From contig DATEQV010000541.1 in the NCBI GenBank assembly GCA_035272265.1, forward strand, positions 1-6,341: a stretch of 6,341 bases of DNA, written 5' to 3'. Below, piece after piece: positions 5,910 to 6,341 of this stretch; position 1 is the first letter of the stretch; each line of letters starts with the position of its first letter. The DNA is from Acidisphaera sp035272265 (GTDB lineage: Bacteria > Pseudomonadota > Alphaproteobacteria > Acetobacterales > Acetobacteraceae). The notes beneath the pieces are model-generated. The model saw only the letters and a list, made by a program, of their open reading frames with translations. It searched no databases and had not been told where the DNA came from. Made by a program: the position numbers and the translations under genes.

Positions 5910-6341
5910 GTTCGCGCTCGGCCCGGCGTGCGAGGCGGACGCCGCGGAAGTCGCCCTCGGTCTCCACGTCGGCTCCGGCGACGCGGGCGAACACGTCGTC
6001 GAGCGTCGCATCCGGCCCGATCTCGGCGCACAGCTCGGCGGGCGTTCCCACCTTCTCCAGCCGGCCTTGATGCAGAATGCCGACGCGGTCGCACAGCGCC
6101 TCGGCTTCTTCCATGACGTGCGTGGTGACCAGGATGGTCGTGCCGTAGCGGTCGCGCAGGTCGCGCACGTGCTGCCACACTTGGTGGCGGGCGACCGGGT
6201 CGAGGCCGACGGTGGGTTCGTCCATGATCAGCACGGGCGGACGGTGCAGCGTGCTTTGCGCGATCTCCAGCCGGCGCACCATGCCGCCGGAATACTGGCG
6301 CGCCAGCCGGTCGGCGGCGTCGGCGAGGCCGGTGCGGTGCA
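5902..6341 (-). CDS. ABC transporter ATP-binding protein, 5'-truncated
   Basis: This is the C-terminal 145 residues of the ATPase partner of the ABC-2 permease. The frame stays open to the window edge, so the ATG at 6282 is internal; the Walker A and Q-loop, with roughly half of the protein, lie outside. The retained elements in order are the signature Y-S-G-G-M (about 6296-6280), Walker B V-L-I-M-D-E-P with catalytic Glu, the D-loop G-L-D-P and the switch His in V-T-T-H, followed by M-E-E-A-E-A-L-C-D-R-V. The tail A-T-L-D-D-V-F-A-R-V-A-G matches the C-terminal part typical of DrrA/NodI-type exporter ATPases. A short charged tail (R-R-A-E-R-E-H-G) then ends at the stop that overlaps the permease start. 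It should work as a homodimer on the cytoplasmic face to drive export. The signature has Met where most have Gln (S-G-G-M versus S-G-G-Q), a variant common in DrrA-like proteins. Confidence 0.94.
   Translation of the reverse strand, partial: HRTGLADAADRLARQYSGGMVRRLEIAQSTLHRPPVLIMDEPTVGLDPVARHQVWQHVRDLRDRYGTTILVTTHVMEEAEALCDRVGILHQGRLEKVGTPAELCAEIGPDATLDDVFARVAGADVETEGDFRGVRLARRAEREHG

Noticed and set aside
5094..6116. Plus-strand frame of 340 codons opposite the ABC permease and ATPase
   Set aside because: Its Arg/His/Asp/Gln-rich composition, lack of any domain and position opposite two clearly recognised transporter genes mark it as a shadow.

Overview
This is a high-GC window of about 6.3 kb with dense coding and short spacers. 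Protein style, codon use (third positions mostly G or C) and a long palindromic intergenic repeat of the 'gtcatggccggg...cccggccat' kind point to an alphaproteobacterium, most likely Hyphomicrobiales (Bradyrhizobium-like) or Rhodospirillales (Reyranella-like). That placement is inference; there is no rRNA or marker gene here. Both ends of the window cut through genes.

Left block (1-4190, plus strand): four genes in one compact operon. They are the C-terminal three quarters of an MmgE/PrpD-family protein, an acyl-CoA dehydrogenase (2-nt gap), a class III (CaiB/BaiF) CoA-transferase (13-nt gap), and a GntR regulator of the HutC/UTRA type whose reading frame meets the end of the transferase gene. 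Together they look like a regulated catabolic cassette for an organic acid: the transferase makes the CoA thioester, the dehydrogenase introduces the alpha,beta double bond, the MmgE/PrpD protein does a hydration, dehydration or decarboxylation step, and the regulator probably senses the substrate or an intermediate. The substrate cannot be read from the sequence.

Middle (4191-4365): the space between converging transcription units holds a small hairpin just after the regulator stop and a 94-nt, nearly perfect inverted repeat. The repeat resembles dispersed intergenic elements of alphaproteobacteria and probably also ends transcription from both sides.

Right block (4366-6341, minus strand): in transcription order, the C-terminal part of an ABC-2-type exporter ATPase (start beyond the window), its permease (8-nt overlap) and, after an 83-nt spacer, a SagB-type nitroreductase-fold protein with a twin-arginine-like N-terminus. 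The exporter pair is one translationally coupled unit. Whether the nitroreductase belongs to it is uncertain.

I see no CRISPR array, tRNA, rRNA, transposase or phage gene. The points most worth a second look are the unassigned four-gene catabolic operon, the altered FMN-loop of the predicted exported nitroreductase and its position beside an exporter, and the palindromic repeat.
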